The notes: a model not told the origin generated them from the sequence alone. 64,000 bases of DNA from G963676095 sp963676095 (GCA_963676095.1 OY781040.1:1922001-1986000), one strand, 5' to 3'; shown: positions 1-9,226, counted from the first letter of the stretch. Numbers and translations: made by a program.

Positions 1-1
1 T

Positions 2-268
2 GTTGCCTTGGCCTTGAGGTTTAAATGTCCTATTTATACGACTGAAGAAATCTTAAAAAAGGCTGGTATTGTACTGGATCCTGAAAGTTCTTCTTCCCCT
101 TCTTTCGGGGAAGAGACTGTTGCTCCGGCTTCGGGGACAAGCAAAGAACCAGAGTTTGAACGATATACGGTAAATGAACTTACTGACATGATGAATGAAG
201 CCATTCGAAATGAAAATTACGAAAGGGCATCAAAAATCAGGGACGAGATAAATCGAAGAAGGAAATAA
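2..268 (+). CDS. Bifunctional nuclease family protein (DUF151) with UVR tail, 3' fragment
   Basis: This is the end of a gene whose start lies before the window. The open frame runs from base 2, so the TTG at 8 is not a real start. The first residues (VALALRFKCPIYTTEEIL, then KKAGIVL) match the last part of the DUF151 bifunctional nuclease domain, which in this family carries an A-L-A-x-R-F-x-C-P-I-Y block. After a Ser/Gly/Pro-rich linker of about 30 residues comes a short helical hairpin (YTVNELTDMMNEAIRNENYE and on to RDEINRRRK) typical of the UvrB/UvrC interaction motif. Bacteroidota proteins often combine these two domains. The family has reported RNase/DNase activity; the physiological role here is unknown. 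Confidence 0.75.
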   Translation, partial: VALALRFKCPIYTTEEILKKAGIVLDPESSSSPSFGEETVAPASGTSKEPEFERYTVNELTDMMNEAIRNENYERASKIRDEINRRRK

Positions 269-370
269 ACCCAAAAATGGTGTTATAAAATAAGTCAGGA
301 CTTGTTAATCACTGATAAAAAGAGATCGCCAGGTCATGATAAGTTTTATATGATCTTAAATGATAAAATT

Positions 371-1873
371 ATGAAACAGATCATATTAAGGCTAATGTTG
401 CTTATGTCGTTATTTGGCACAACGCCTGCATTTGTATCCGCTTCCGTTCAGCAGGATACGTCAAAAACAGAAATCGTGCAGTCAGCCAGTGACACAACAA
501 AACAAGAGATACAACCAACGCCAGCAGGCAGTAAAAGCAGCACGGCAAACCTGCTCCTTTCTTCGCAGCGAAAGCATACATTTAACCTGATGACCGTTCT
601 CAGAGGTTTTCTGGGTATGCTCGTTCTGGTGGCATTAGCAGTCCTGTTGTCTAAAGACAGGAAAAATATTCCGTGGAAAACGGTAATTGCCGGATTAATC
701 TTCCAGATTGTGCTTGCGGTAGGTGTCCTTTACATTCCTTTTGTCAGGGCCGGGTTCGAGTTTTTCGGCCAGATTTTCGTGAAGATACTGGATTTTACCA
801 AGGCCGGGAGTGAATTCCTTTTTGGGTCGCTGGTCGATATGAACAAGTTCGGATCTATTTTTGCCTTTCAGATCCTGCCAACAATTGTTTTCTTTTCGGC
901 ACTGACCAGCCTCCTTTTTTACTGGGGCATTATTCAAAAAGTTGTGTGGGCCCTTGCCTGGATATTTACACGATTAATGAAACTCTCGGGAGCAGAAGCT
1001 CTTTCAGTGGCAGGAAATATCTTTCTCGGGCAAACAGAGTCTCCGCTGATGATCAAGGCTTATCTTTCTAAAATGAACAACTCGGAAATTATGTTGGTCA
1101 TGACCGGGGGGATGGCAACCCTCGCAGGAGGGGTATTGGCTGCTTATATCGGCATGCTGGGAGGCAACGATCCTGTCCTTCGCCTCGAATTTGCCAAACA
1201 TTTGCTTACCGCTTCGGTAATGGCTGCTCCGGGGGCTGTTATTTTTTCAAAAATCATGGTTCCAAACACAGACAAGGTAAACAGGGATGTTAAGGTAAGC
1301 AAAGACAAAATAGGAAGCAATGTTCTGGATGCAATTACAAACGGTACAGCAGAAGGCGTAAAGCTTGCCGTGAATGTTGCCGGTATGCTTGTCGCCTTTA
1401 TCGCGCTGATTACTATGTTTAACTACATATTTGCAAAGATCGGGGGATGGACAGGACTGAATGAAATCATCGCCCATTCCACAGACGGAAGATTCTCCAC
1501 ATTATCCATCCAGTTTCTGCTGGGGTATATATTCTCGCCTGTGATGTGGCTCATCGGGGTTTGTACCCGGGACATGTCCCTTGTCGGCCAGTTACTTGGA
1601 GAAAAGCTAATCCTTACCGAATTCATCGGGTATATCAGCCTGTCTCATCTGAAAGCGGCAAGTGCCTTTTTCGAATATAAATCAGTGATTATGGCAACTT
1701 ACATCCTTTGCGGCTTTGCTAATTTTGCCTCGATAGGGATACAGATAGGCGGCATAGGGGCCCTGGCCCCCGATAAAAGGGTGACGCTTTCCAAGTACGG
1801 GCTGTACGCCCTGATCGCCGGAACTTTTGCCTCACTCATGTCTGCCACCATCATCGGAATGATACTGGGATAG
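371..1873 (+). CDS. Concentrative nucleoside transporter, NupC/CNT family
   Basis: Polytopic inner-membrane protein of 500 residues that should import nucleosides with a cation. The CNT signature is clear: GQTESPLMIKAYLSKM followed by VMTGGMATLAGGVLAAYIG, and later the NGTAEGVKLAVNVAGMLVAF block. The N-terminus begins with a signal-like hydrophobic stretch (MKQIILRLMLLMSLFG), then about 50 Ser/Thr/Gln-rich residues before the first CNT helix; such an extension is common in Bacteroidota members. I chose the ATG at 371 because it begins this signal-like segment; an ATG at 350 and a TTG at 302 are possible upstream starts. It stands alone, 102 bases after the nuclease gene. Nucleoside specificity cannot be read from the sequence. 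Confidence 0.88.
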   Translation: MKQIILRLMLLMSLFGTTPAFVSASVQQDTSKTEIVQSASDTTKQEIQPTPAGSKSSTANLLLSSQRKHTFNLMTVLRGFLGMLVLVALAVLLSKDRKNIPWKTVIAGLIFQIVLAVGVLYIPFVRAGFEFFGQIFVKILDFTKAGSEFLFGSLVDMNKFGSIFAFQILPTIVFFSALTSLLFYWGIIQKVVWALAWIFTRLMKLSGAEALSVAGNIFLGQTESPLMIKAYLSKMNNSEIMLVMTGGMATLAGGVLAAYIGMLGGNDPVLRLEFAKHLLTASVMAAPGAVIFSKIMVPNTDKVNRDVKVSKDKIGSNVLDAITNGTAEGVKLAVNVAGMLVAFIALITMFNYIFAKIGGWTGLNEIIAHSTDGRFSTLSIQFLLGYIFSPVMWLIGVCTRDMSLVGQLLGEKLILTEFIGYISLSHLKAASAFFEYKSVIMATYILCGFANFASIGIQIGGIGALAPDKRVTLSKYGLYALIAGTFASLMSATIIGMILG

Positions 1874-2047
1874 GCTGAATGGGTACCGATCCCGAATTTT
1901 GGATTCCCGTCAGCTTAATCAGTTCATTTATAAACAAGAATGAGAGATGTTAACACCATTGCATCATCATTATTATCAAATCTAGTTTTATATTTATCCT
2001 TCCAGAGGGATGTGTATAGCTATTTTAGTAAAGGACATAATACATCA

Positions 2048-2179
2048 GCAACTTCTGATTAATGCATCAGGAAGATAATATTAATGCATTAGCAAGATAA
2101 TATTAATGCATTAGCAAGTTGTGATTAACGCATTAGCAAGTTGTGATTAACGCATTAGCAACTTAATATCCGGGCATCA
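2048..2179. repeat. 22-bp tandem array, six units
   Basis: Units start at 2048, 2070, 2092, 2114, 2136 and 2158, each exactly 22 bp. Two successive units are identical (2114 and 2136). Unit ends alternate between two coupled forms at the junction: GCATTAGCAA and GCATCAGGAA. There is no open frame across it and no unique spacer, so it is not a CRISPR array. Confidence 0.9.
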
Positions 2180-2194
2180 GGAACATGATTTCCT

Positions 2195-2290
2195 TATTGG
2201 GAAAAACCGTCACCTCAGTATTGAAGACAACTGTTTCTTCCATACTGAAAGAAATCATTGCCTCCGGATTGAATTAACCACCAAAACAAC
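2195..2290. repeat. 24-bp degenerate array following the 22-bp array
   Basis: Units begin with TATTGGGAA (2195), TATTGAAGA (2219), TACTGAAAG (2243) and GATTGAATT (2267), exactly 24 bp apart, each ending in a C/T-rich segment such as CACCTCAG or TTGCCTCCG. Unit identity is low outside the TATTGAA anchor. Confidence 0.6.
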
Positions 2291-2475
2291 AGAAATTACC
2301 GAAACAGCTCTTCCCCTCCCGTTCTGTCATTCTGTTTCAGATTAGTGAACTGTCGGACTGCAAAAATGTAAATAAAGAGTTAACAGGGAGGCTACGGCGT
2401 TAATCTATGTTAAAGCGGAAATCTCAAAAAACCATTTTTTATAAATTCGTTACCCGAAACTAAAAACCGTTTTGC

Positions 2476-3405
2476 ATGGATATCGTAGTTGACCAAATTA
2501 CAAAAACTTACGGTGCCCAAAAAGCCGTGGACGAACTCAGCTTTACAGTAAAGACAGGTGAAGTTCTTGGCTTCTTGGGACCAAACGGTGCAGGAAAATC
2601 CACCACGATGAAAGCGATTACCTGTTACCTTTATCCCAATAAGGGAGACATCAGGGTAGGCGGGATTTCCGTCATGGAAAATCCTGATGAAGTAAAAAAA
2701 CACATCGGGTACCTTCCCGAGAACAACCCGCTTTATCTCGATATGCCGGTCATCGACTATCTCAGGTTTTCTGCAGAACTGCAGGGTGTTGCCAGCGAGA
2801 AAGTTCCCGAACGCATACTAGAGATGGTACATATCTGCGGGCTTAAGGGAGAGAAGCACAAAAAGATCAGGGAGCTTTCGAAAGGTTACCGTCAGCGGGT
2901 AGGTTTGGCACAGGCGCTGATCCACGACCCTGAAGTACTTATACTGGATGAACCGACAACAGGTCTGGACCCTAACCAGATCGTCGAAATCAGGGATCTG
3001 ATCCGAAAGATAGGACGGAAAAAAACCGTTATCCTGAGTTCTCATATCCTGGCGGAAGTTGAAGCGACCTGCGACCGGATACTGATCATCAGCAAAGGAA
3101 AAATTGTGGCAGACGGTACCCCTGATCAATTACGAAAACAGGCTCAGGGAAATGAAATCCTGCATGTCCTGATCCCGAACGGAGACCGCAATGTCGTTTT
3201 CGAACAACTGAAATTACTGCCCTCGGTGACTGTAGTCGATTTTATACACCCAAGTGAAAACCGCTTCGAAGTACAAAGCCTTCCCGGGGAAACATCGGCC
3301 AGGGCTATCTTCGATATTTGTGTAAAAAACAACTGGTATATCTCGGAATTAACACCGATAGAGACCAAACTGGAAGACGTTTTCCGTGAGGTTACCATGA
3401 ATTAA
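2476..3405 (+). CDS. gldA: Gliding-type ABC transporter ATP-binding protein GldA
   Basis: ATPase subunit of 309 residues. Walker A is GPNGAGKST (about residues 36-44), the signature is LSKGYRQRVGLAQAL, and Walker B is VLILDEPTTGLDP, followed by the switch His in ILSSHILAE. The C-terminal 80 residues form the extension usual for GldA/CcmA-type ATPases. The next gene is a GldF permease 12 bases downstream and then GldG, the standard Bacteroidota order. In Flavobacterium johnsoniae GldA, GldF and GldG form an ABC system required for gliding, but homologues also occur in non-gliding Bacteroidota, so motility is not implied. No other gld/spr genes are in the window. Confidence 0.9.
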   Translation: MDIVVDQITKTYGAQKAVDELSFTVKTGEVLGFLGPNGAGKSTTMKAITCYLYPNKGDIRVGGISVMENPDEVKKHIGYLPENNPLYLDMPVIDYLRFSAELQGVASEKVPERILEMVHICGLKGEKHKKIRELSKGYRQRVGLAQALIHDPEVLILDEPTTGLDPNQIVEIRDLIRKIGRKKTVILSSHILAEVEATCDRILIISKGKIVADGTPDQLRKQAQGNEILHVLIPNGDRNVVFEQLKLLPSVTVVDFIHPSENRFEVQSLPGETSARAIFDICVKNNWYISELTPIETKLEDVFREVTMN

Positions 3406-3417
3406 AAGAATAAAAAT

Positions 3418-4134
3418 ATGAAACAAATCTGGATCATCACAAAACGAGAGCTGCAAGCCATTTTCGATTCGCTGATGGCCTACATCATGATCGTTGCCTT
3501 TTTGGGTTTCAGCGGCTTTTTCACATGGCTTTACGGCGGCGACGTTTTTTACGTTAACCAGGCAAGCCTGCAGACCTTTTTCAATATAGCCTACTGGACG
3601 CTATTTTTCTTTATCCCGGCCCTGACGATGAAGCTGATCGCCGAAGAGAAAAAAACCGGAACACTTGAAATACTTCTTACAAAACCGATATCTGACTGGC
3701 AAATTCTTTGGGGTAAATTTTTGTCCATTCTTTTACTGATCATTGTTGCCCTGGCGCTTACGCTCCCTTATTACATTACCGTCTGGAGCCTTGGCCCTGT
3801 TGACCATGGTGCTGTTTGGAGCGGGTACCTGGGACTTATTCTGATGAGTTCGGCTTACATCAGCATCGGTATCTTCACCAGCAGTATTACCAACAACCAG
3901 ATTGTTGCGTTTCTGCTCGCCCTGCTGATCGGCATATTTTTTCATATCATTTTCGGCATGTTGGCCTCCGGTCTGACGGGAATAGCCGGGTCTGTACTGA
4001 ATTACCTCAGTCTCTCCTCTCATTTCGAGTCGATCTCGCGTGGAGTAATCGATTCCAAGGACCTCGTTTACTTCATTTCCATTGTATTTCTTGGCCTCAC
4101 CAGCGCTGAAGCAGTTTTGGTAAAACGTAACTGA
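3418..4134 (+). CDS. gldF: Gliding-type ABC transporter permease GldF
   Basis: ABC-2 type permease of 238 residues with six predicted membrane helices. It starts MKQIWIITKRELQAIFDSL, as in GldF and related proteins, and has the conserved cytoplasmic ABC-2 block KLIAEEKKTGTLEILLTKPI after the second helix, where the ATPase is expected to dock. It lies between gldA (12-base gap) and gldG (16-base gap) and is surely co-transcribed with them. The transported substrate is unknown in any species. Confidence 0.9.
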   Translation: MKQIWIITKRELQAIFDSLMAYIMIVAFLGFSGFFTWLYGGDVFYVNQASLQTFFNIAYWTLFFFIPALTMKLIAEEKKTGTLEILLTKPISDWQILWGKFLSILLLIIVALALTLPYYITVWSLGPVDHGAVWSGYLGLILMSSAYISIGIFTSSITNNQIVAFLLALLIGIFFHIIFGMLASGLTGIAGSVLNYLSLSSHFESISRGVIDSKDLVYFISIVFLGLTSAEAVLVKRN

Positions 4135-4150
4135 TAAAAATCCGGAACAA

Positions 4151-5665
4151 ATGAACACAAAAAAATCAGCTGTATTATATATTTTAATTATTGCAGGCAT
4201 CGTTATCCTTGTTAACGTGCTGGCCAACCGTTTCTTTTTCCGGCTGGATTTCACAGGCGACAAACGCTACACCTTGAGTGAGGCCACCCGGAATATCTTA
4301 ACGGACCTGGACGATCCCGTCACGGTCACTGCTTATTTTTCTGAAGATCTTCCACCCCAGATTTCCCAGGTAAAAACAGATTTTAAAGACCTGCTTATCG
4401 AATACAACAATGCATCGAAAGGGAACATCGTGTACGAGTTTGTTAACCCGGGCAAAGATGAAAAAACCGAACAGGAAGCCATGCAGGCCGGCATATCGCC
4501 GGTTGTTATCAGCGTCAGGGAAAAGAACCAGGCGGTACAGAAAAAAGCTTACCTTGGGGCAGTAGTCAAATATAAAGATAAAACAGAAACCATCCCTTTC
4601 ATGCAGGAAGGGACAGGTATGGAATATGCCTTGTCAACAGCCATAAAAAAGCTAACAGTAAAAGAAAAACCGATGATCGGCATCATTCAGGGACATGGTG
4701 AACCTACTCCGCGGGAGATGCAACAAGCGATGCAGGAACTTGATGTTCTCTATCAAATAAAGCCGGTAACGCTTTCCGATACCACAAATCTTCAGAAATA
4801 CAAGACAATCTGCCTGATTTCGCCTAAAGACTCTATCCCAGAACATGACTTGCACCTGCTCGACCAGTACCTTTCCAATGGCGGCAATTTATACATAGCC
4901 ATGAACCGGGTAGATGGAAACCTGAACCAGTCCATGGGCTATGAAGTGCATACCGGGCTTGAAGACTGGCTCAAAAAGAAAGGGCTTAATGTGGAAAGTA
5001 GTTTTGTGGTCGATGCTACCTGCGGAAATATTTCGGTAAGGCAACAGCAGGGAGGATTTACGTTCGATACGCAAATGCCGTTCCCGTATCTTCCGGTTGC
5101 TTCCAATTTCGCGAAAAACCCCGTGACGCAAGGATTGGAAAGCGTTATTTTCCAGTTCGTAAGCCCGATCAGCTTTACCGGAGACTCCAGTCTGCATTAC
5201 ACGCCCCTGGTTAAAAGTTCGGATGAATCAGGGAAACAGCCGGTTCCAATGTATTTCGATATCCAGCACCATTGGGGCGAGGGTGATTTTCCCCTGAAAA
5301 AACTAACACTGGCTGCCTTGCTGGAAGGGAAAATTGAAGGAACATCAGATTCAAGGATTATCCTGGTAGGCGATGGAGACTTCGCCATAAACGGCTACGG
5401 ACAACAGTCCCATCAGCTTAATCCGGACAATGTAAACCTGATGGTCAACGCTATCGATTTCCTCTCTGACGATACCGGGCTGATCTCGCTGAGAACAAAA
5501 GAGATAAATTCCCGTCCGCTGAAACAGGTGGAAGACAGCACCAAGACTACATTAAAATACCTGAACTTCCTGTTGCCGATTATCCTGATTATTGCATTCG
5601 GCATCATCAGAAGTGAAAAGAACCGGATTATCCGGTATAAAAGAATGAGGGATGATTACATTTAA
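4151..5665 (+). CDS. gldG: Gliding-type ABC system protein GldG
   Basis: Membrane-anchored extracytoplasmic protein of 504 residues: one N-terminal helix (about 9-30), a large periplasmic part, and a C-terminal helix (about 475-495) followed by a basic tail. The block FTGDKRYTLSEATRNIL directly after the first helix and the later IGIIQGHGEP segment are typical of the GldG / DUF4350-like family. The fold resembles a thioredoxin or glutamine-amidotransferase-like domain, with no visible catalytic residues. It follows gldF and precedes the DUF4340 protein by 12 bases, suggesting a four-gene transport unit. Confidence 0.88.
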   Translation: MNTKKSAVLYILIIAGIVILVNVLANRFFFRLDFTGDKRYTLSEATRNILTDLDDPVTVTAYFSEDLPPQISQVKTDFKDLLIEYNNASKGNIVYEFVNPGKDEKTEQEAMQAGISPVVISVREKNQAVQKKAYLGAVVKYKDKTETIPFMQEGTGMEYALSTAIKKLTVKEKPMIGIIQGHGEPTPREMQQAMQELDVLYQIKPVTLSDTTNLQKYKTICLISPKDSIPEHDLHLLDQYLSNGGNLYIAMNRVDGNLNQSMGYEVHTGLEDWLKKKGLNVESSFVVDATCGNISVRQQQGGFTFDTQMPFPYLPVASNFAKNPVTQGLESVIFQFVSPISFTGDSSLHYTPLVKSSDESGKQPVPMYFDIQHHWGEGDFPLKKLTLAALLEGKIEGTSDSRIILVGDGDFAINGYGQQSHQLNPDNVNLMVNAIDFLSDDTGLISLRTKEINSRPLKQVEDSTKTTLKYLNFLLPIILIIAFGIIRSEKNRIIRYKRMRDDYI

Positions 5666-5677
5666 AACCGGGAAATC

Positions 5678-6637
5678 ATGTTTCGAAAAATCAATTTAAA
5701 AACAATTATAATTTTGTTCGTGGTACTGCTTGCCATAGTAATCATAACCACGATAACCGGGTCAATGAAAGGGAACCGGTCGTTCAAGGGAAACCTGACC
5801 GGGTTCAATGCCGACCAGATCGACAAGATCGTGATCAGCCCAAAGGTCATGAACGGAAAAAAGATAGAAATCAGCAAAAACAACGACCGCTGGGAACTTT
5901 TGGCAGATGGCAGAAAATTCAATGCCGACCAGCGACTGGCTGAATCGCTCGTTAACGAGTTAGACCAGATTAAGCCAAAGAGCGTGGCTTCAACAAAAAA
6001 GGAGCGCTGGGCCGATTATCAGGTGACCGACTCTTTGGGGACGAGGGTACAGCTATACAGCGGCAATACAGTGTTGGAAGATATTTATCTTGGGAAATTC
6101 AGTTTTTCAGGAGGAGGCGCCACATCGTATGTTCGTCTTGCCAATGACAAAACGACGTACGGAATCGCCGGGTCACAGTCCTCCATGGCCAACCGTAATG
6201 CAGACGGGTTCAAGGACAAAACTGTTATTAACTCGGAAAAAGAAGAATGGGATAAAATCACATTCTCTTATCCCGGCGACAGCTCTTTCTTCATTGGGAA
6301 ACAGGGAGACAAGTGGAACATCGGTGATATCGAAACAGATTCAGTTAAGATAGCAGGGTTCCTCTCTTCACTTTCCACGGTAAACCATTACAAGCTTGCC
6401 AGCACTGAACCTTCGGAAAACCCGCAATACTCCGTAAAAATAGAAGGGAAAAAACTGACTGCCCCGATCGAGGTAAACGGGTATCGGCAAAACGATCTTT
6501 TTATCGTCAGCACCAGCCAAAACCCCGGAATCTTCTTTGAAGGAAAAGACCTGATGAAAAAATTATATCCGTCAAAATCAAGATTTGCAAAAACAGCTCC
6601 CCCAAAAGGTGCAGCTAAACATGACAACAACAAATAA
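5678..6637 (+). CDS. DUF4340 domain protein, partner of the Gld-type ABC system
   Basis: Protein of 319 residues with one N-terminal membrane helix (about 8-27) and a periplasmic body. The body has the repeated architecture of DUF4340: DNRWEL-like segments (here NNDRWELLADGRKFNAD), then LVNELDQIKPKSVAS and YQVTDSLGTRVQLYSG. DUF4340 proteins are regularly encoded beside GldG-like proteins in many phyla. The gene ends the gldAFG operon, 12 bases after gldG. Role unknown; a periplasmic accessory part of the transporter is the natural inference. The C-terminus is basic and Lys/Asn-rich. Confidence 0.8.
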   Translation: MFRKINLKTIIILFVVLLAIVIITTITGSMKGNRSFKGNLTGFNADQIDKIVISPKVMNGKKIEISKNNDRWELLADGRKFNADQRLAESLVNELDQIKPKSVASTKKERWADYQVTDSLGTRVQLYSGNTVLEDIYLGKFSFSGGGATSYVRLANDKTTYGIAGSQSSMANRNADGFKDKTVINSEKEEWDKITFSYPGDSSFFIGKQGDKWNIGDIETDSVKIAGFLSSLSTVNHYKLASTEPSENPQYSVKIEGKKLTAPIEVNGYRQNDLFIVSTSQNPGIFFEGKDLMKKLYPSKSRFAKTAPPKGAAKHDNNK

Positions 6638-7235
6638 ATTGCAAAAATGGAACAGGCATGTTACAGGAAACAAACCGGAGGTAAAGCAATCCCAATACGA
6701 ATCGAAGAGACGTTTGTTTTCCTGGCATGCCCGTTTCCGTTAAGCTTTCTTTTAAATTAATCAATCAGAAAGGGGCGTTGGCGGACTATTGTTAATTTAA
6801 TTATCAGGAGTGATTCTAACAAGGTGGTTTAAGTTAATGGAAACGCCGGTGCCTCCCGGTCCCCGGAGGGGACATGTATTGGTAGCCCCGGATAAGCGAC
6901 GTCAGGTTTTCCACCCAATTCCTTCATTCACTAATTCACCAGTTCAGCAACTCACCACTTCACGATGCCCCTCCTCTCAACAGAGAAGCGCCGAACAATC
7001 AAACCATTCAAATCTCATTCTATCATTCCTTCATTCACTAATTCTTTCATTCAATCATTCATCAACTTACCAGTTCTCCAGTTCACCAGCTCACCACATA
7101 CGTGTCCATCTTGTTCCAAACCATCAAACAAACAATATAACCATTCAACCATTCTTTGGTATTCCATCTAAAAGGAGTAACTTTCCGCCGTCAAATAAAA
7201 GAACAATAAATTTATCTTCCATCGGGGTTATCATC
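6638..7235. other. Intergenic gap holding dispersed repeats before thyA
   Basis: No gene is credible here. A long plus-strand open frame enters thyA from 6810, but it exists only because the repeat DNA is G-poor and stop-poor. Around 6851-6905 there is a GC-rich hairpin (GTCCCC at 6859, GGGGAC at 6868) that looks like a remnant of a dispersed repeat. From about 6920 to 7165 it is the G-poor repeat family (listed separately). Any thyA promoter lies in the last 70 bases; no clear consensus was seen. Confidence 0.65.
6920..7165. repeat. G-poor dispersed repeat (CATTCACTAATTCACC family)
   Basis: Runs of CATTCACTAATTCACCAGTT, CATTCAATCATTC and ACCATTCAAACC-like words, almost without G on the plus strand. 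The middle contains CAACAGAGAAGCGCCGAACA, a variant of the CAACAGCGAAGCGTCAAACA core seen at 54.2-54.9 kb. Same family as the blocks at 50.5 and 54.1-54.9 kb. Confidence 0.75.
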
Positions 7236-8030
7236 ATGAAACAATATCTTGATTTACTGGATCATGTATTAAAAAACGGAGTAGAAAAAAAAGACCGGAC
7301 CGGTACGGGAACAATCAGTGTTTTCGGGTACCAGATGCGATTTAACCTGCAGGAAGGCTTTCCTGTCGTTACAACAAAAAAGCTTCATTTAAAATCCATT
7401 ATCCACGAATTACTTTGGTTTCTGACTGGTGACACCAACGTTAAGTATCTCCAGGACCATGGCGTCCGTATCTGGAACGAATGGGCAGGACCGGACGGAG
7501 ACCTGGGACATATTTACGGGTACCAGTGGCGTTCATGGCCCTCGCCTGACGGACGCCATATCGACCAGATCAGCGAAGTAATAGAGGGCATAAAAAAGAA
7601 TCCCGACTCGAGAAGATTGCTTGTAAGCGCCTGGAATGTTGGGGAACTCGACCAGATGAACCTTCCCCCCTGCCATATCCTTTTCCAGTTTTACGTGGCA
7701 AACGGCAGGCTTTCGTGTCAGCTCTACCAGCGTAGTTGCGATGTGTTCCTGGGTGTCCCCTTCAACATTGCCTCCTATGCCCTGCTCACCATGATGGTCG
7801 CCCAGGTTACAGGGCTTCAGCCAGGCGAGTTTGTTTGGACAGGCGGAGATGTCCACATTTATCTGAACCACCTGGAACAGGTAAAATTGCAATTAACCAG
7901 GGAGCCCAAAAAACTTCCCATAATGAAGATTAACCCGGAGGTACAGTCAATCTTCGGCTTCAAATATGAAGATTTTGAGCTGGCCAACTATGAATCCCAT
8001 CCCCACATCCCGGGAAAGGTTTCCGTTTAA
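7236..8030 (+). CDS. thyA: Thymidylate synthase
   Basis: Converts dUMP to dTMP using methylene-tetrahydrofolate. From the ATG at 7236 it is 264 residues, exactly the usual ThyA length, so the upstream in-frame extension into repeats is rejected. Motifs: DRTGTGTISVFGYQMRF near the N-terminus (phosphate-binding Arg), ELLWFLTGDTN, the catalytic Cys in LPPCHILFQFYV, the RSCDVFLGVPFNIASY block and the C-terminal IPGKVSV. folA follows after 23 bases; ThyA makes dihydrofolate and FolA recycles it, so the pair is a functional unit. Confidence 0.97.
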   Translation: MKQYLDLLDHVLKNGVEKKDRTGTGTISVFGYQMRFNLQEGFPVVTTKKLHLKSIIHELLWFLTGDTNVKYLQDHGVRIWNEWAGPDGDLGHIYGYQWRSWPSPDGRHIDQISEVIEGIKKNPDSRRLLVSAWNVGELDQMNLPPCHILFQFYVANGRLSCQLYQRSCDVFLGVPFNIASYALLTMMVAQVTGLQPGEFVWTGGDVHIYLNHLEQVKLQLTREPKKLPIMKINPEVQSIFGFKYEDFELANYESHPHIPGKVSV

Positions 8031-8053
8031 AACCGTTTTTTTTAAACCAGGAC

Positions 8054-8560
8054 ATGACCATTCATAAAAATATATCCATCATCGTGGCCGTAACGAAAAA
8101 TAACGCCATCGGGAAAAACAACAACCTGTTATTTCATCTTCCCGGCGATCTGAAACGCTTTAAGTCGATTACATCCGGGCATACCATCATTATGGGGAAA
8201 AAAACATTGCTCTCCCTCCCCAGGTGGCCCCTGCCCGACCGGCGTCATATCGTGATTACACACGAAACGGGATCTTTGTTCCCGGGATGCGAAACGGCCT
8301 CTTCCATTGATGAAGCACTGGAAAAAGTGAAAGACGAGGAAGAAGCATTCGTTATCGGAGGAGATTCTGTTTACCGGCAGTTCTATCCCCTGGCCAATAA
8401 GTTGTACCTCACGCTGATCGACAAAAATTCCGATGCGGATACTTTTTTCCCCGAAATCGATTTTTCACAATGGGAAGAGATCTCCCGGGAAGACCTTCAT
8501 GATGAAAAAAACGGGTTTAACTATTCCTTTATCAACCTGACACGAAAACAGACTTTATAA
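8054..8560 (+). CDS. folA: Dihydrofolate reductase
   Basis: NADPH-dependent reduction of dihydrofolate, 168 residues. Recognised by ISIIVAVTKNNAIGKNNNLL, then FHLPGDLKRFKSIT, where the Asp equals the catalytic E. coli Asp27 and the usual Trp of WHLP is Phe, the NADP-binding IIMGKKTLLSLP, and FVIGGDSVYRQFYPLANKLY near the C-terminus. It sits 23 bases after thyA and is probably co-transcribed. Its stop codon abuts the stop of ppa on the opposite strand with no spacer, so the two transcripts must overlap unless termination is very tight. Confidence 0.95.
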   Translation: MTIHKNISIIVAVTKNNAIGKNNNLLFHLPGDLKRFKSITSGHTIIMGKKTLLSLPRWPLPDRRHIVITHETGSLFPGCETASSIDEALEKVKDEEEAFVIGGDSVYRQFYPLANKLYLTLIDKNSDADTFFPEIDFSQWEEISREDLHDEKNGFNYSFINLTRKQTL

Positions 8561-9226
8561 TCAATATAATAATTTTCCAAGATTATCGAAACGCTTCTGA
8601 TAATCATCCATCGAGCGCTTTATCACCTCATAGGCCTCAACGATCCCATAGGTATGCGTAATTTCAGTATCCTTATCCTTTCCCGGCATATCCTTGTACG
8701 TCAAAAAATAATGTTTCAGCCGCTCCACGACAAAAGCAGGAAGATCGGCTACATCTTTATAGCCTTCATATACGATGTCATTCTCAAGTACGGCAATAAT
8801 CTTATCATCAGCTTCATTCCCGTCGATCATCCGAAATCCCCCGATCGGGAGCGCATGCACCAGGATATCGCCATGCGTGATGTCTTTCTCTGTAAGGACA
8901 CAAATATCGATAGGATCACCATCGCCCCGGATACCCGTTTTCCCGGTTTTCTCCATGCAGTACTCTCCAACTGAATTTCCGCAAAAGGTCTGCGGGATAA
9001 ACCCATAAAGGGCAGGCACCACATTGGAATACTTCTGAGGGCGATCTAGAAGGAGGTATCCGCTATCCTTGTCAATTTCATATTTTACCGTGTCGGTGGG
9101 AACGACTTCGATAAAGGCAGTAACACGTTCCGGCGCACCGTTCCCGATAGATATACCATGCCAGGGATGTGATTTGTAACGAAGTCCCATTAGACGACCA
9201 ATGGGATCAGACAATCTGTCAACCAT
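8561..9226 (-). CDS. ppa: Inorganic pyrophosphatase (family I)
   Basis: Soluble pyrophosphatase of 221 residues that pulls biosynthetic reactions forward by hydrolysing PPi. It carries the family I signature GDGDPIDICVLTE with the metal-binding aspartates, the substrate-binding YEIDKDSGYLLLDRP and ALYGFIPQTFCG, and DDKIIAVLENDIVYE. The first 12 residues before MGLRYKSHPWHG are less typical, so a start at that inner Met is possible. The gene converges on folA. Confidence 0.93.
   Translation of the reverse strand: MVDRLSDPIGRLMGLRYKSHPWHGISIGNGAPERVTAFIEVVPTDTVKYEIDKDSGYLLLDRPQKYSNVVPALYGFIPQTFCGNSVGEYCMEKTGKTGIRGDGDPIDICVLTEKDITHGDILVHALPIGGFRMIDGNEADDKIIAVLENDIVYEGYKDVADLPAFVVERLKHYFLTYKDMPGKDKDTEITHTYGIVEAYEVIKRSMDDYQKRFDNLGKLLY

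Larger units (their letters stand above)
1874..2475. other. Intergenic gap with two adjoining phased repeat arrays
   Basis: About 600 bases without a convincing gene. The first 170 bases show nothing recognisable. From 2048 to 2290 the sequence is made of 22-bp units followed by 24-bp units (listed separately). The final 180 bases, A/T-rich before gldA, probably hold the gldA promoter, but I could not identify a clear TAnnTTTG element. Confidence 0.7.

Noticed and set aside
695..937. Minus-strand frames inside the transporter, GldA and other genes
   Set aside because: They are shadows of well-supported genes on the other strand.
6851..6905. Remnant of an insertion sequence
   Set aside because: There is only a short GC hairpin; no transposase fragment or terminal repeats can be seen.
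6810..7235. N-terminal extension of thyA by 142 codons
   Set aside because: It is translated G-poor repeat DNA without stops; the ATG at 7236 gives the normal 264-residue enzyme.
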